From contig JAJLRJ010000009.1 in the NCBI GenBank assembly GCA_024195265.1, positions 14,689,482-14,753,481 on the forward strand: a stretch of DNA of 64,000 bases, in the 5' to 3' direction. The notes beneath the pieces are model-generated. The model had not been told where the DNA came from. It saw only the letters and a program-made list of their open reading frames with translations, and did no database searches. The stretch comes from Dendrophyllia cribrosa. Taxonomy: Eukaryota > Cnidaria > Anthozoa > Scleractinia > Dendrophylliidae. Every line of letters starts with the position of its first letter. Positions within the stretch are counted from its first letter, which is position 1. Positions 52,960 through 64,000 of this stretch are shown piece after piece. The position numbers and the translations under genes are program-made.

Positions 52960-54002
52960 GTGGCTCGACTGGGTTTTTTGGCGATACAACATCCCAACTT
53001 TGAACGGCTGATACTTCACTGTCTGAGCTCGGTCAGGCAAGCTGCTTCACACATATACTAGACATGAAATGACCTTTCCAAAAAAGTAGATTTGATTGAC
53101 ATCGGTGTTACCATAACAACGATCTGATGACGTCATGGTTTTTGCATATTAGTAGTTTTCTCAACATCTAGACCTAAACTTTTAAAATGACTGTATGCCT
53201 CTTATAGTCTAGATGTAAGTCTTCAAGACTGCAAAGTTTGAAAAAATTCTATGAGCGTTTTCAAATAAAATTGGGTTGAATATTTTCCATCAAAACTGAT
53301 TTAAAGATTCACATTACTTTCTGTTATTTCGTCGATACCAGCGTTTTCCTGACAAAATTTTCACCATATATTATTCATGTGCCATAAAAGTACCTTCCTT
53401 GAAGGTTTCATCCTGTTTGCTTCACTAGATTTCAATTGATATGATCAGAAGCAATGTCTCAAATATGCTCATTCTACTCACAGAAGTAACACCTTTGTTA
53501 GAAAAGCGTTTTATTTAAAAACTAGTCGATAAAATGTTTTTGAAATCTTTTGATCTAAAGTTATACATGTAATGCACGACCTCTGTAAATTTCAAGTGCA
53601 TTGAAATACAATTAAAAGTATAGGGGACTTTAGCATTCGTCTTCCAAAGTTTCATTGCCGTATTATTTGTTGACAGCTGGTTTATTTCAGGACTTTCTCT
53701 TTTGTCTACATTCTACATATTTGTGCACTTTTGAATAAATTTTAAACGTGTTACATGTGCATGACCGCAGCCTTATGTTAATTGTACTATGGAAAGAATT
53801 TTCACGATCGCTTTGGAGCATGCAGGCATCAGATCGTTGTTATGGTAACACTGATGTCAATCAAATCTATTTTTTTGGAAAGTTCATTTCACCTTTAGTT
53901 TATGTGTGAAGCAGCTTGCCTGACCAAGCTCAGACAGTGAAGTATCAGCCGTTCAAAGTTGGGGTGTTATGTCGCCAAAAAACCCAGTCGAGCCACCTTA
54001 AG
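52960..54002. mobile_element. 1.04 kb inverted-repeat element
   Basis: GTGGCTCGACTGGGTTTTTT and its inverse end about 180 bp terminal repeats (52960-53150 and 53825-54002). The body is shared, inverted, with 2396-3180. No coding frame. The superfamily is not assigned. Confidence 0.7.
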
Positions 54003-54478
54003 CTTAAATTTTCGTTATCCAAACGTTTCATCTCGTATGCAAACAATTTCACGAAATTTTTTAAATACTCGCCATGTTTCTTCTAATACCCTTTATGTAT
54101 ACACTGACTCGTGCAAGAATTCTGAAAGATTTATAAGGCTTGTTTTTACCGGCGACAGAAATATAAGTACAAACATGTGAAGAATGAACACACTTGGTCT
54201 TAGGCTGTCTTCGTAGGAATTGACATGGCATAAGCAGAGGCACAAGGAAAAAAAGTTAGACTTTTTTCCTGTGATTATGTTTATTTCGCTTTAATTCCTA
54301 ATGTCGACCACATATTAAGAAGAAAGAGTATGTTTATTTTTCTTATATTTGTGCCTATAACTATGTCGGTTGCGAAAACCAGCGTTAAATTGTAAGGTTT
54401 GTTTGCACGAGTTATTGTATACTTTTCAGCAGGTTTAAATTTTTTCAAGGGGTGCCCGGTTATTTTTTTGACAAAATT

Positions 54479-54844
54479 GTTACCAGGGGAAACGCTGTGC
54501 AATTTTTTTTCAAATTTTCCCGCCAAAAGACTTAGTATATATAGGAAGAAAAATTTTGTGACACCTTTTAATTAGTTAAATGATTTTTAATTAATTAAGT
54601 TATTGAATAAGCATTGTACAATATTAATAAGAAAAAGAGAATAAAGAATACAATGAAACTGAACTCTTTTTTATTCATTAAATACAACATTACTGAATAT
54701 TAACAAGTGACTACGAGTATCTTGATATTAAAATTAACCTTACAATTTTTTTAAAAAAAACGGCGCATGCGTATTTTGGGCGCCCGTATTTTTCTAAGTC
54801 TTTTGGCGGGAAAATTTCAGAAATTTGAACGGCGTTTACCATAG
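54479..54844. repeat. Fold-back element, about 365 bp
   Basis: ACCAGGGGAAACGCTGTGCA and AACGGCGTTTACC, with CCCGCCAAAAGACTTAG and its inverse at 54796-54812, form terminal inverted repeats of about 65 bp. The middle is AT-rich. Confidence 0.55.
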
Positions 54845-55600
54845 GAAAACATTGTACATGCAAAATATTAACAAGTTCAGTAAAATAATGAAATAATCAC
54901 AGTTTTTCAGAAATCGCTAAAAAATTGACTGACAGAATTATACTGAACAGTTACAATTTTTTTTTCCAAAAGCGAAAAGAGGTATTTTTTTTCTGTTCTT
55001 GAAACGTTTTAACGGTACAAATTGCAAAACAACACGAGATTTTTTCGTGGATTTGGAAACATTGATTTTTCACTTTTCAAAAAATCGTTAACCGATCAGA
55101 AATATCTACGATTTTGGCACTTTATAAGTGCAGCATATAAAGTCTGTTGTCAACAAAATTTGTTCCGTGTAAATTGCCTTTAAGTACTGATACAGTGCAA
55201 CACCGATATAACAAACGTACTGGAACACAAAACGTCAATGAAGACGAAATTACCCCCGCTTAACATGAAAATATTTATTGCAAACTGACAATTAAGGGCC
55301 CCAATAACAGGGAATTGTTTTAAAGTCCTTGACAACAGCCTAGTATTGACATTGACAAATCTTGTTTAATATTAACGAAAGGAAGACTCGAACAAAATTT
55401 AAAGCCAGTTCACAGCTTTAAAACTTTGGAGTGAAATTGATAATGCTAGCAATTAACGCATAATTAAGTAGTTGAAAACAAAAATTCAGGCTTGAACTTG
55501 AACCCTTAAAAGACGAATCTTTGCTGACGTCATTATAATTCATTAGCATACAAATTGACTTTACATAGTAATCTATGCAATTTTTAGCTCTGCATGTAAT
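54845..55600. other. Non-coding
   Basis: AT-rich. TACAGTGCAACACCGATATA at 55192 resembles the end of a pogo-type MITE, but the partner end was not found. No gene is seen. Confidence 0.35.
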
Positions 55601-55736
55601 ACCCCGTTTCGCAGATAAGGCAGCCATATTGATTTTGCCCCCAGGGCATCCCATAATGACCATTTAAATAAATATGTTCATTATGGGATGCCTTGGGAGC
55701 AAAATCAATATCGCTGCCGTATCTGCGAAACAGGGT
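55601..55736. repeat. 136 bp hairpin
   Basis: ATACCCCGTTTCGCAGATA and its inverse bound a stem with CATCCCATAATGA/TCATTATGGGATG. The loop is about 20 AT bases near 55667. Confidence 0.75.
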
Positions 55737-55954
55737 ATGTTTAACGAAATATCAGCAATCAAAAACTGCAAAATTGTTGGGTAGCAAAAGCGCTAATGAG
55801 CCATACATTCTTTGTAAAAGTTTGAGTTTTTAAACAGGACAGCACAGTATCTAGTATATCGCGCTCAAATTTCCAGGAAAAGCTTATTATGTTATACCCT
55901 TTCAAAATTCGGAGTTGGTCTTTTTGTAGCTCGATTACAGATTTTACAATAACT

Positions 55955-56395
55955 GAAGTTATTCTCGCATGCTGATTGGTCAATTTTTATCATCAATAAG
56001 AGTACAGACACATAAAATTTTAATGTATGCAAGATGTCATCCTGTCAATTTTTTAGCCAATGAAATTTCTTTATTGTTATCATCTAGCCAATGAAAAAGC
56101 GAGAAAACTTATTGACAATGATTGCGTCAATTTGAATAAAACTCAGCAGTTTGTCATAACCTTGCGTTCACTCTTCATTTCATCAGGCTTGTTACGATTT
56201 GGGCGTTTTTGTTATTGTAAAAAACAAATTGACGTCGGTTTTTTATGCGTCTGTCCTCTTATTGATGATAAAATTCGTCATAACATTGTCAAAGTTTGCC
56301 TGCGGCTCATGGATCCACAGCACTTTGACAATGTTATGACGAATTTTATCATCAGTAAGAGAACAGACGCATAAAAAACTGACGTCAATTTGTTA
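55955..56395. mobile_element. Hairpin-tailed element, second copy
   Basis: Same layout as 32182-32579: TCGCATGCTGATTGG at the start, GTAAAAAACAAATTGACG, then a 177 bp hairpin (56218-56394) around GCCTGCGGCTCATGG. The two copies share design more than exact sequence, so they are different subfamilies. Confidence 0.55.
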
Positions 56396-57141
56396 AATGA
56401 CGCGCATATGCTAATGAGGCAATAATTGGAAACAAAGATTCACCTACCGATAAAAGGCAAGGAATGAATCCATATCAAAGGGCTCTAAGAGCCATCTCGT
56501 GAATGCAAAACAACGTAAGGTAAAGTCCACAGATCGGTTTTAATTTTTTATACTGAGTTTGAAGTCAAAGAATTGAAGAGTAAAACAGATTTTAAATGAC
56601 CAAAACATCTTAGCGTGATATAAATATGCATTGTGTGAAACGAGACTGTCTGGACAACTGGATGACGTAATTTCACTGGGGAATTTTAAAAAGTTTCCTT
56701 ATTCAATTACAGCAATATCTTTTAATACGTAATACACTGGGGAATTAAAAAAGTTTATAGATGATGAAATGAGTGAAAAGTTGCATATCTGTCCCCGTTT
56801 ATTATATCTCATTCAACGCTTCGCGTATTAACGAGATGAAAACTGAATTACTCACAGTTCATCATTTTTAAATGGTCTTCATTGTCATTATTCTTATCGA
56901 TTTGCACTACGAGTTGATTTCAAATCCTTGTTGAAAGCTGACATTAAAGAGACAAACATTGGAACTGACAAAATAAACTACTGTTTCCAATAAGAAATCT
57001 ATTCATAGCCTCAAACCCCTTACTGTACTGGCATTCTAATTTCACACTGCAAGCTGACAAGCAAAATCTCTTGGAAACAGAAAAAAAAAACTATAAACGA
57101 ATTGCTTTTTAATTTCAAACCCTACTTATTGAAAACCCCCG
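56396..57141. other. Non-coding with a dispersed repeat
   Basis: 56475-56580 is the inverse of 4735-4855. The remainder is AT-rich without a supported frame. Confidence 0.4.
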
Positions 57142-58197
57142 AAGGTGGCTCCGTTGCTATTTCGGGCGCACTCGTCTTTGACAAACTTTGGGTCATAACT
57201 TTTTCGGCCCAAAAGCGATGGCTATAAAACTTTGCGGGGTCTTCGCAAAAATTAATATTTTAACATGATAACTAAAAGACGTACGCCCCCCGCATCAAGG
57301 TGCGAATTTTTAGAATAAATAGCCCATTTCTGAGTTGCTCTTAGCCTCCTTTTGAAACCGAGGCCAAGTGTAAAACCATTCATATGGATATGAGTTTTGT
57401 TTCACATGCAAATAAAACTTATATCCATATTAATGGTTTTGCGCATGGCCTCCGTTTGAAATGGAGGCTAAGAGCAACTCGGAAATCGGCCATTCCACAC
57501 GTATTCATTTCGTATTCATAAACAAAAATATTTCTCCAATTAAAAGCCCTTGTAAGCAGAAAATATCAATGCAAAAATATTGCAGTACCTTGAAATTCAT
57601 GTGGAAGGAGCTTTACACCAAACTGCTGGATAATTTTCGAAAAATGTTGGAAAACGCAGCATTGGAGATTTGAGCAGGTTTTGGAGCATTTTATAATTTT
57701 TACAGAACTAATGAATACGTTTTAACGGTTCGCACAGTTTGCAATCAGCTTAGAATTCAGATTTAGCAAGCATTTGGGAAAGCTTCTCCCAAAAATTCGG
57801 GTTCGTGAATTGTTTTGTCAAAGGCATATATATATTATAGAGAATTTTAGAGATAAATTTTGATGGCCTTATACTTCCGCACGTCTGCTTCAACGATGTT
57901 GCTGAGACTTGGTAAGGGTAATATGTATTAAGTCAATGTAAGTTGATTCTAGAAATTTAGCACAAATATAACGGCAAAATTTTTCACTGGGTGCGATTTT
58001 GCTCAAAAAGTGGGGTTCGCTTAAACTTGATTATCACTTAAAATATTTTTTCTAGTTAAAACTAATTCTATCATGTTATTGCTAAATAATAGCTGTAACT
58101 TTCGCAAAGTTTTATAGCCATTGCTTTAGGGCCGAAAAAGTTATGACCCAAAGTTTGTCATAGACGAGTGCGCCCGAAATAACAACGGAGCGACCTT
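57142..58197. mobile_element. 1.06 kb inverted-repeat element with an internal palindrome
   Basis: About 110 bp ends share GGGCGCACTCGTCT, CAAACTTTGGGTCATAACTT and TTTCGGCCC, inverted. A separate palindrome at 57316-57490 (TGAGTTGCTCTTAGCCTCC and inverse) lies inside. Non-coding. Confidence 0.7.
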
Positions 58198-59069
58198 AAT
58201 TATTGACTGAACTGGATAACTTTAAAGATAAAACGTTCATCGTCGATTTTTATTACGAAATTATAAAAATTATTCATAAAAGTTGACAATAATAAGGAAA
58301 AAAACGTAAATGACAAATGAACTACAATTTTTAAACCCCTTACTGAAAACTTGACAAACGAAACAAAACAAAGAAAATGCTTAAGAAAAGGGACTTGTGA
58401 CAAGATCTTAACTATAAACAAATCAGTACAGTGACCGTCTATAGCTAATTTCACACTGACAAAGAAATAAAATGTTGTAAAAACAAAGAAAACTCTACAA
58501 GCAAAAACGGTAAACAGACAAAAAGGGCCTTAAGAGACAGTCTCCGTAAAAGCGGTCCGGCCGATCTGGTTTGGAAAATAGATTTCGCTCATTTCTTGTG
58601 TGTTGGAAGACTTTCATGTACTTATACTAAAACCACAATCCGCTTGTCCGGATCTTTGAAAATTTTCGATTTTTTGAGAGATTTTCGGTTCAGCCGAGCG
58701 AACGCTCGTGGCAGCCCACATTGAGGCTTAAATTTAAGACAACTTTGAAGATCAATTTTACAAGAACTAACGAAGTCTTTATAAAACAAACACCACCATC
58801 AGTGATATTATGTCTCGTTTAGCTAACAAAGCGACTTTTGTAAATATTAAGTGTGAAACAAACCCACAGCGAAACTAAAACGAACCCGATATCTCACTGC
58901 TTCATGAAACACGTGAAAAATGGGTCAAATTCAAACTTTATTTTTGAAAAAGTGGGGCAGTCTATTTCAACCAAATCAACATAATTGGAAAGACGGTAAC
59001 ATTGAGAATGTCATTACAGAAAGAAACCTTGCGGTACCTCGCTGGTAAAAAAATTATAGTTGTGTGAAC

Positions 59070-59283
59070 TTGCCAAATTTTCAAAATATCCAAGTGTTTC
59101 CTCATTTTGAAAGACTCGTCAACAAGAAGCCTCGCAGCATCCTCACTCGTAGACGGATCTAAAACCATCAGCGATAAAGGAAAAACTAATTAAAACGCCT
59201 TTTGGTTCATTTTAAAGCGAATAAAACATTTTTGAACGATTAAAGCTTGACTTACCTTGCAAGCATATTTTGTACAGCTTCAT
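59070..59283 (-). CDS. Possible two-exon gene start inside the TTAA element
   Basis: Exon 1 reads MKLYKICLQ (ATG 59281-59283) and stops at a strong donor CAAG/GTAAGT (59256). Exon 2, 59158-59070, begins after GATGGTTTTAG and reads DPSTSEDAARLLVDESFKMR and KHLDILKIWQ. Phase 1 agrees across the junction. The next donor (CAA/GTTCAC) is weak; without it the frame runs on to a stop at 58962. The coding pattern in exon 2 (acidic helix then basic) looks genuine, but no family is recognised. Upstream, AAACATGGCGGTG at about 59463 opens a separate 39-codon frame that may be a leader. Confidence 0.3.
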
Positions 59284-60129
59284 CGTGTTGGAATTTCGCT
59301 CGATGTTTCCAGACGATAAAAACAATCGCAGACCCCAAGCTTTCTATATATGTCGCTTTTGAATAAGGTTAAGATATAAACTTTGTGTTTTGCCTTCCAT
59401 ATTAGTCGTACAATGGAGTTTTTTACACGACCAAACGGTGAAACATCGCCATTTCACCGCCATGTTTACCTCCTGAAGGCAACCCGCTGATCATCCTCTG
59501 AGTACACTTGGCTCATGTCGGGTGTAATTAATATTATTTGGGCGGTGCCAAGGATCGAGGCGAGGCTGGGAACGGAAGAGAGAGGAAGATGTGTACAGAA
59601 AATAAATTTGAATTTTGCAAGCCAAGTGTTTGAATTAAATTTTTGTTATAATATTTAACTTGGTTTTGCTGGCAATTGCGATCGAGTCAGAGAATATGTA
59701 ATTGAAGTGTTGAATATCTTTTTTGTCAGTATTAGTTGTATGCTTGTTGTGAATGTTTTGTGATTGAAATAAAAACAAACTTACAAAAAAGGATTGTTGA
59801 ATTAAAATAACCATCCTATTACTTCCCTTACCTTTTCACATTTAAGATTTTGGTTGTTCGCGCTCAGAGTTTGAAAGATACACCAACTTCCTTTTTTTTT
59901 TAACTCCTCTTATAATATACCGCCAGCGTAGACGTGAAATAATCAGTTGTATCCAAGTTCTCTAAGTTTTGACATTGTTTTTTCGGAAGGACAACTTGTT
60001 TGTTTTTCCCGCCTGGTATTGTACACGTATCAATTATAACAATTAGTTTCAGTTACCTCTGATCTTCTGCGCCTGTAGTCTTTTAAGACCACAGTGACTA
60101 TTTTTAAGATTACATAGTCCGTTCGGCTT

Positions 60130-60405
60130 ATGATGTCTGTGGACTGCTTCTTGGGTAGTACAGATGGGAAAAACTGCGGCCCATCTCGTGGCGCGAGTGA
60201 TGTTGTTCGGTTATCGGATTGTAATGATGAAATAGAAAACCATCTGATAAGCTGCTATTTTTCCAAAGAAGCCCTCGATGAAAGCGAGCTCATTCTTGCA
60301 AGAGAATCGCGAATCGATTCGCTCCGACGAAGGGCTAGCGCTCGAAACGTCAGCTATTTGAATCTTTTTACGGTGATCAATTTACCTTATCGACTCACTC
60401 GATAA
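60130..60405 (+). CDS. Unrecognised open frame running into a hammerhead-like repeat
   Basis: The frame reads [40 protein letters not shown] and [18 protein letters not shown]. From residue about 60 it is translated hammerhead repeat ([13 protein letters not shown]), so its real end is lost or lies at an unseen splice site. It points away from the minus frame at 59070-59283, so the two could share a promoter in 59290-60120. Confidence 0.25.
   Translation: MMSVDCFLGSTDGKNCGPSRGASDVVRLSDCNDEIENHLISCYFSKEALDESELILARESRIDSLRRRASARNVSYLNLFTVINLPYRLTR
60321..60354 (+). ncRNA. Hammerhead-ribozyme-like motif, core mutated
   Basis: The motif reads GCU-CCGACGA-AGGGCUAGCGCUC-GAAACGUC-AGC, one core base changed from U to C. 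The tail TTACCTTATCGACTCACTCG matches the other copies. Confidence 0.4.
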
Positions 60406-60757
60406 AACTAAATTATCGTGTCCCCCCCCCCCCCCCTAAACAAAACATAATATCACTGATGGTTGTGTTTGTTTTATAAAGACTTCGTTAGTTCTTGTAA
60501 AATTGATCTTCAAAGTTGTCTTAAATTTAAGCCTCAATATGGGCTGCCACGAGCGTTCGCTCGGCTGAACCGAAAATCTCTCAAAAATCGAAAATTTTCA
60601 AAGATCCGGACAAGCGGATTGTGGTTTTAGTATAAGTACATGAAAGTCTTTCAACATACAAGAAATGAGCGAATTCTATTTTCCAAACCAGATCGGCCGG
60701 ACCGCTTTTACGGAGACTGTCTCTTAAATATCCACTGGGAAAGCGCTTTTGATGACC

Positions 60758-60758
60758 T

Positions 60759-60798
<40 letters not shown>

Positions 60799-60997
60799 GC
60801 TACTGCTACTGCTACTGCTACTGCTACTGCTACTGCTACTGCTACTGCTACTGCTACTGCTACTGCTACTGCTACTGCTACTGCTACTGCTACTGCTACT
60901 GCTACTGCTACTGCTACTGCTACTGCTACTGCTACTGCTACTGCTACTGCTACTGCTGCTGCTGCTGCTGCTGCTGCTACTACTACTACTACTACTA
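60758..60997. repeat. CTA/CTG compound trinucleotide repeat, 240 bp
   Basis: About 13 ACT units, then about 28 GCTACT hexamers, about 7 GCT units and about 7 ACT units. It produces artefactual poly-Thr/Ala, poly-Ser and poly-Leu frames on both strands. Confidence 0.95.
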
Positions 60998-62454
60998 TGT
61001 CGGCCACAGCCGAGCCTTAATAAGACTATTCCAAACTTTACGATCAAGCATCAGTGCCTCCAACTCCTGACTATAGAGTCTACATCAGTCTAGCTTTATT
61101 GAAATTAAGGAAAACAAATTTAAGAAAAACAAATTGAATATCAAAGGCTCCTATGAGCCAACTCGTGAATGCGAAACGCTCTATAAATAAAATATTCTTC
61201 ACCCCAAAAATTCATGACATATTGAGGTATACACTTGAGGAACAGATCTATATTGAAGTTGACATTAAATAGATTTAATGACAAAACTCGCCACAGATTT
61301 TTAGAGCCGAATGTTTTAGGTCGCAGTGATTAAAATAAAGTACTTAAATTAAGACTTTCGATAAAGGTTGCCAACTTCATCAAATTTCCGTTTATAAATA
61401 AGAGAAAGGAAGAAAAAACAGGAAAAATATTTGAATTATTTAGCGGATTCGAACGAGGGCCAGCGATTCCCCGTAGCGCTAGTTGAGGAAAAACCGTGTT
61501 TATGTTGAAAAATACATTTAAAGTCCTTAGATCGGTTCTAATTTTCCATCAAAGGACTCCATAAAGCGAAACATCAGTACATCGAGTTACTTGTGTCCTC
61601 TTTTTCGGCGGTCGAGTATTCCTAAATTTATATTTCTTTGCATTTGGAACAGGTAAAAGGCCGCGCTGGCGGAATTACCGATAAAAAGATTACAGCCCTG
61701 GAAAGAAGGAAGGAAGAAGGGTGAAAAGGAAGCTAGGAAGGACTGAAAATCTGCATATTTGTCCCCGTCTGCTATTGAGCGTTTTCACTTGACGTCATAG
61801 CCGCCATATTGGTGTTCCCGTACAAAAGAATTTTAATTAACTTCCTTTGTTAGGAACACCAACATGGCTGCCATGGCTTTGTCATTTGAGTCCAACGGGA
61901 CTGAGTGAAAACGCTCTATATTTCGTTCGTTACGCTTCGTGTGTTCACGAGATCAAAATTAAGAAATTATAACTGACAATTAAATCACCGATACTGCGAA
62001 AAAGTTAAATACAAAACAGAAACTGACTGATAGCTGACGTTATAGTTTTACTGACGTTACAGTTAAGGATTACATGATTTTTTTTTCTAATTCTTATTTT
62101 TGTGTTTGTTTTGTCTGCTTACCAGTAGGTTTCAAAGCACTTATTCTAAATGAAAATCAAATGCCATTTGTATGTGTTTTTTAACTTTTAATTTCAAAAG
62201 TTTCAAGTTAATTAAACAATTTCTCCGGTAGTGAATCATAGACTGTTTTGTCCGTCAAGGGTTTACATATTTCAAACAATTTCTTAAACGTGAAGGCAAT
62301 GCAACCTGTTGTTTTAGTTCTATAACTATTCTGATTCTCTGTTAGATTTTTATCATTTTATAATTGATCACTTTTCAGTTCGTTTGCAGTAAGGTGCTGG
62401 CCTCGATGGTTACAAAAACATTTTTTATTGAAAAATCAGGCCAGTTTTTAGAGC
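60998..62454. other. Non-coding with a small MITE
   Basis: 61777-61918 has TTGAGCGTTTTCACT and AGTGAAAACGCTCTA inverted ends around a CCGCCATATTGG/CCAACATGGCTGCC stem. 61142-61185 repeats the AGGCTCCTATGAGCC words found near 56480 and 4850. Nothing else. Confidence 0.45.
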
Positions 62455-62735
62455 AGTGTCGTAAAACCAAAAGCAAAGTAATTACTCTGACCAATCACAG
62501 CAGTCGCAAACAATCCAATGAACCAATCAGAGCTCGAAGCAATTACATGTCGGCGGCGCCAAGCGCGGGAAAACGCTGCGAGCAAGTCAAGATTGGTTTT
62601 GGTTTTACTTCTGATTGGTCGAGAAAGTGGCGCGAGATTTTTTAGCCAATCACAAAGCGTAGCAATGCAAAACCAAAGCAATTGTGTAATTACTTTCGAC
62701 ACTCAATTGAAAACTGTTCTAATACTCAGTGGAAA
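62455..62735. repeat. CCAAT-rich dispersed repeat, second copy
   Basis: Inverse of the repeat at 23925-24200. Carries six or more CCAATCA/TGATTGG motifs. Confidence 0.5.
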
Positions 62736-64000
62736 TCGTGGATTACTCTGCCGGTCTATTTGTTAATTTTCAGTTTTTTACCAACTTTATTGGACACAAA
62801 CTTACAAAAATAATATGGATCAAAGGGGAAGGCGCGAACGGAACGCGAAGAAACTTAAAATATATAGTGAAAGTAAGGGACTAAAAGTTAATAACAAAAT
62901 TAAGCAAGTAAATTAGAACGACAGAGGCACGTACCCAATGGTTTTTTCTCGGTTTATTAGGCAATTGTCACTAGGGTTTTTTTAGTTTAGTTATTAGGTT
63001 AGTTAAAGGGACAGTGTCCCGCGAAAATATTGAAATTTCTCTTTCCTAATTTCCATGTTATATTGCCAAATACCACAAAATTTTCACTTAAATTGGATAA
63101 AAAGATTGTATAGCGCAAAACAGAACAATTAGTTTGAGGATAAAGTGCGGGGTTACAAGGATGGAAGTGGATAACATTGTTCACGGAGAAATTGTTTTGT
63201 TACCTTAGCAACCTTCATTAATTTTGTATCGAGAAAATGACCTATGGGTTTTACTTTACTTTGAGTGCCTTGAATGTGGAAAATGTCGATCTGTTTCGAC
63301 CTGAACGTTTTAAGACTGTCAAGATACAAAGTTACTGCATGTTCGGGTGATGCTCGAAATACCAAGTCTGTGGTGGTGTTCTTTTTGTCAAGTCGATCGT
63401 GTTGTTGTTTTGTATCAAGCATATTCTTGGTTTACACATGACGCCATAAAAACTCAAGAGACTGAACTATCCATCCTACAAAGTTGCTGCATGCTCGGGT
63501 GATGCTCGAAATACCAAGTCTGTTGTGGTGTTCTTTGGTCAAGTCGATCGTGTTGTTGTTCTGTATCAAGTATATTCTTGGTTTACACATGACGCCATAA
63601 AAATTCAGAAATCTAAACTATACATCCTACAAAGCTGTTTCTAATGTGGATACCAATCGATACAATCGGCTTTTACAACGTGTTTTGCTTCCCTATTGAT
63701 TTCAGATAAGCCGTGAAAATAAACAGAATTGAACCAGTTCAAAGTTATATTTGCAATATAAATGCTTATATAAACCTATTTAATGGAATTGTAGTGAATC
63801 CAATCTTTTGTGATGAAATTTTTGGTGTAATTAAGACTTTGAAGTTTTTGCCGCCATGTTGGTGCACCTAGGTGGTTACACCAAAATGGTCGCTCCATAC
63901 ATTTTTACTAAAAAATGTCTAATGCTTGTTCGCCTATAACTCATCAATCAAATGTTCTTGCGCTTCACAATTTGGTCCAGATGTGTAGTGTAAAACTTTC
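62736..64000. other. Non-coding with a 153 bp tandem duplication
   Basis: 63328-63480 and 63481-63630 are two copies sharing GTGATGCTCGAAATACCAAG, CAAGTCGATCGTGTTGTTGT and TTTACACATGACGCCATAAA. The rest shows no supported gene. Confidence 0.7.

Larger units (their letters stand above)
58534..60723. mobile_element. 2.19 kb element with 280 bp inverted repeats and TTAA target duplication
   Basis: GAGACAGTCTCCGTAAAAGC and its inverse end TIRs at 58534-58813 and 60445-60723, nearly identical. TTAA flanks both sides (58530-58533 and 60724-60727). TTAA duplications are typical of piggyBac and Kolobok. No transposase is recognised; the inside holds exon-like frames on both strands and a Penelope-tail fragment with a C run (60321-60436). 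Confidence 0.75.

Noticed and set aside
60640..61093. Four overlapping frames giving poly-Thr/Ala, poly-Val/Ala, poly-Ser and poly-Leu
   Set aside because: All are translations of the CTA/CTG repeat; no unique coding sequence supports any of them.

Overview
The window looks like a piece of an animal nuclear genome, most probably a cnidarian and plausibly a reef-building coral. The evidence is an AT-rich, intron-rich sequence with a 15-or-so-exon interleukin-17-receptor-like gene (signal peptide, ectodomain, transmembrane helix, SEFIR domain), Penelope-like retroelements with a GIY-YIG endonuclease, a degraded LINE whose reverse transcriptase resembles those common in cnidarians, Harbinger transposon remnants, and a very high density of fold-back elements. 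The species assignment is inference; nothing was searched.

Layout. 1-1537 is the 3' end of an upstream IL-17R paralogue (two SEFIR exons), followed at about 1827-1966 by a diverged third copy of the last exon's C-terminal half. 2096-11100 holds no convincing host gene: Harbinger-type MITEs (2096-2374, 9180-9871), a 1.2 kb palindrome with a nested MITE, a LINE fragment, a fold-back element ending in poly-G/poly-C, and a tandem repeat. 11120-37691 is the main gene: about 15 exons on the + strand whose splice phases agree except at one unresolved place (21195-22651). Its introns are packed with elements, including a Harbinger copy with a truncated transposase (19951-20891), a 778 bp element with a SANT-protein remnant (17890-18667), nested palindromes (31789-33242) and hammerhead-like motifs.

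37692-42045 carries a tRNA-derived SINE, a palindrome with a 55-base C run, two short minus-strand ORFs that look coding, a 655 bp inverted-repeat element with tRNA-like sequences on both strands, and a TAA-flanked MITE. 42125-45160 is a possible three-exon gene for an unrecognised 111-residue protein, with a TA-flanked transposon in its second intron. 45218-47857 is a head-to-head pair of 5'-truncated Penelope-like elements, each with a hammerhead-ribozyme-like fold downstream of its ORF. 48839-58197 is mainly large inverted repeats. 58534-60723 is a 2.19 kb element with 280 bp inverted repeats and TTAA target duplications that holds exon-like ORFs in divergent orientation. A 240 bp CTA/CTG repeat and dispersed repeats finish the window.

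Functionally the only clear host product is the receptor. Members of the SEFIR family signal from the membrane through SEFIR-SEFIR contacts with Act1/CIKS-like adaptors. The partial upstream copy shows the locus has been duplicated in tandem. Everything else is best read as mobile DNA at various stages of decay, much of it nested inside older copies.
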